The notes under the pieces are model-generated. The model made no database searches and was not told the origin of the DNA. It saw only the letters and a list, made by a program, of their open reading frames with translations. A stretch of 64,000 nucleotides of DNA from Robbsia betulipollinis (GTDB taxonomy: Bacteria; Pseudomonadota; Gammaproteobacteria; Burkholderiales; Burkholderiaceae), in the NCBI RefSeq assembly GCF_026624755.1, contig NZ_JAPMXC010000001.1, forward strand, positions 496,001-560,000. The letters run 5' to 3'. The position numbers and the translations under genes are program-made. Positions within the stretch are counted from its first letter, which is position 1, and each line of letters opens with the position of its first letter. This document shows positions 63,960 to 64,000 of the stretch, in pieces.

Positions 63960-64000
63960 GCGTCGCTCCTTGCCTGGAAGCATTTATCATAATCCCGGGC

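Overview
The window is GC-rich, densely coded chromosomal DNA. The gene content suggests a member of the Burkholderiaceae (Burkholderia sensu lato or a close relative): two AAHS-type MFS carriers with IclR/LysR regulators, a three-subunit gluconate dehydrogenase, a CheB/CheR/PAS hybrid kinase, glmS divergent from an Lrp gene, and a YqhA-type membrane protein. This placement is inferred from gene content only; there is no rRNA or tRNA gene in the window. I found no CRISPR array, prophage or insertion sequence.

Layout. 0.1-10.7 kb is a catabolic region. An MFS carrier, an RraA-type aldolase and a D-2-hydroxyacid dehydrogenase form one operon, divergent from a LysR gene. A family III CoA-transferase, a second MFS carrier of the same type, a citryl-CoA-lyase-like enzyme and an SMP-30 lactonase form a second operon, convergent with an IclR gene. 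Together they look like a route for uptake, CoA activation and retro-aldol or retro-Claisen cleavage of citrate-like hydroxy acids. 10-15 kb holds a hotdog thioesterase, YdfG, a lipoprotein, a cystine-type ABC binding protein and permease without an ATPase, and an SDR lacking the usual Tyr/Lys pair. 15.3-17.0 kb is an unrecognised 576-residue protein. 17-24 kb holds an MdtD-like carrier, oligopeptidase A and a GGDEF/EAL protein. 23.4-28 kb holds a FadR-type regulator, an IlvD/Edd sugar-acid dehydratase and a secreted tannase-family esterase. 28-37 kb is mixed: YqhA, an APC permease, two GNATs, a CPBP protease, Lrp, GlmS, a MOSC protein and PncA.

37-54 kb is rich in signalling and respiration: two chemoreceptors, a PAS-GGDEF cyclase, a Fur-boxed TonB siderophore receptor, a transglutaminase-like protein, a 1,403-residue CheB*/CheR/PAS/kinase/receiver protein whose CheB part has lost its catalytic residues, and the gluconate dehydrogenase operon. 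54-57.4 kb is a deoC / DeoR-type regulator / ribokinase cluster, probably for deoxyribose or nucleosides. 57.8-59.3 kb is a second unrecognised protein with a Pro/Ser/Arg-rich N-terminus and hydrophobic segments, effector-like in look. 59.4-64 kb holds a KgtP-like carrier, a secreted alpha/beta hydrolase, a di-Mop molybdate-binding protein, a GNAT and a Tat-exported solute-binding protein.

Several regulators lie next to clear inverted repeats that fit their families: LysR (3461), IclR type (10071-10106), FadR (25954), Lrp (two copies, 33337 and 33396), Fur (42351) and DeoR (55447). Short tandem repeats occur at 13645, 20674, 28779, 39905 and 56316.
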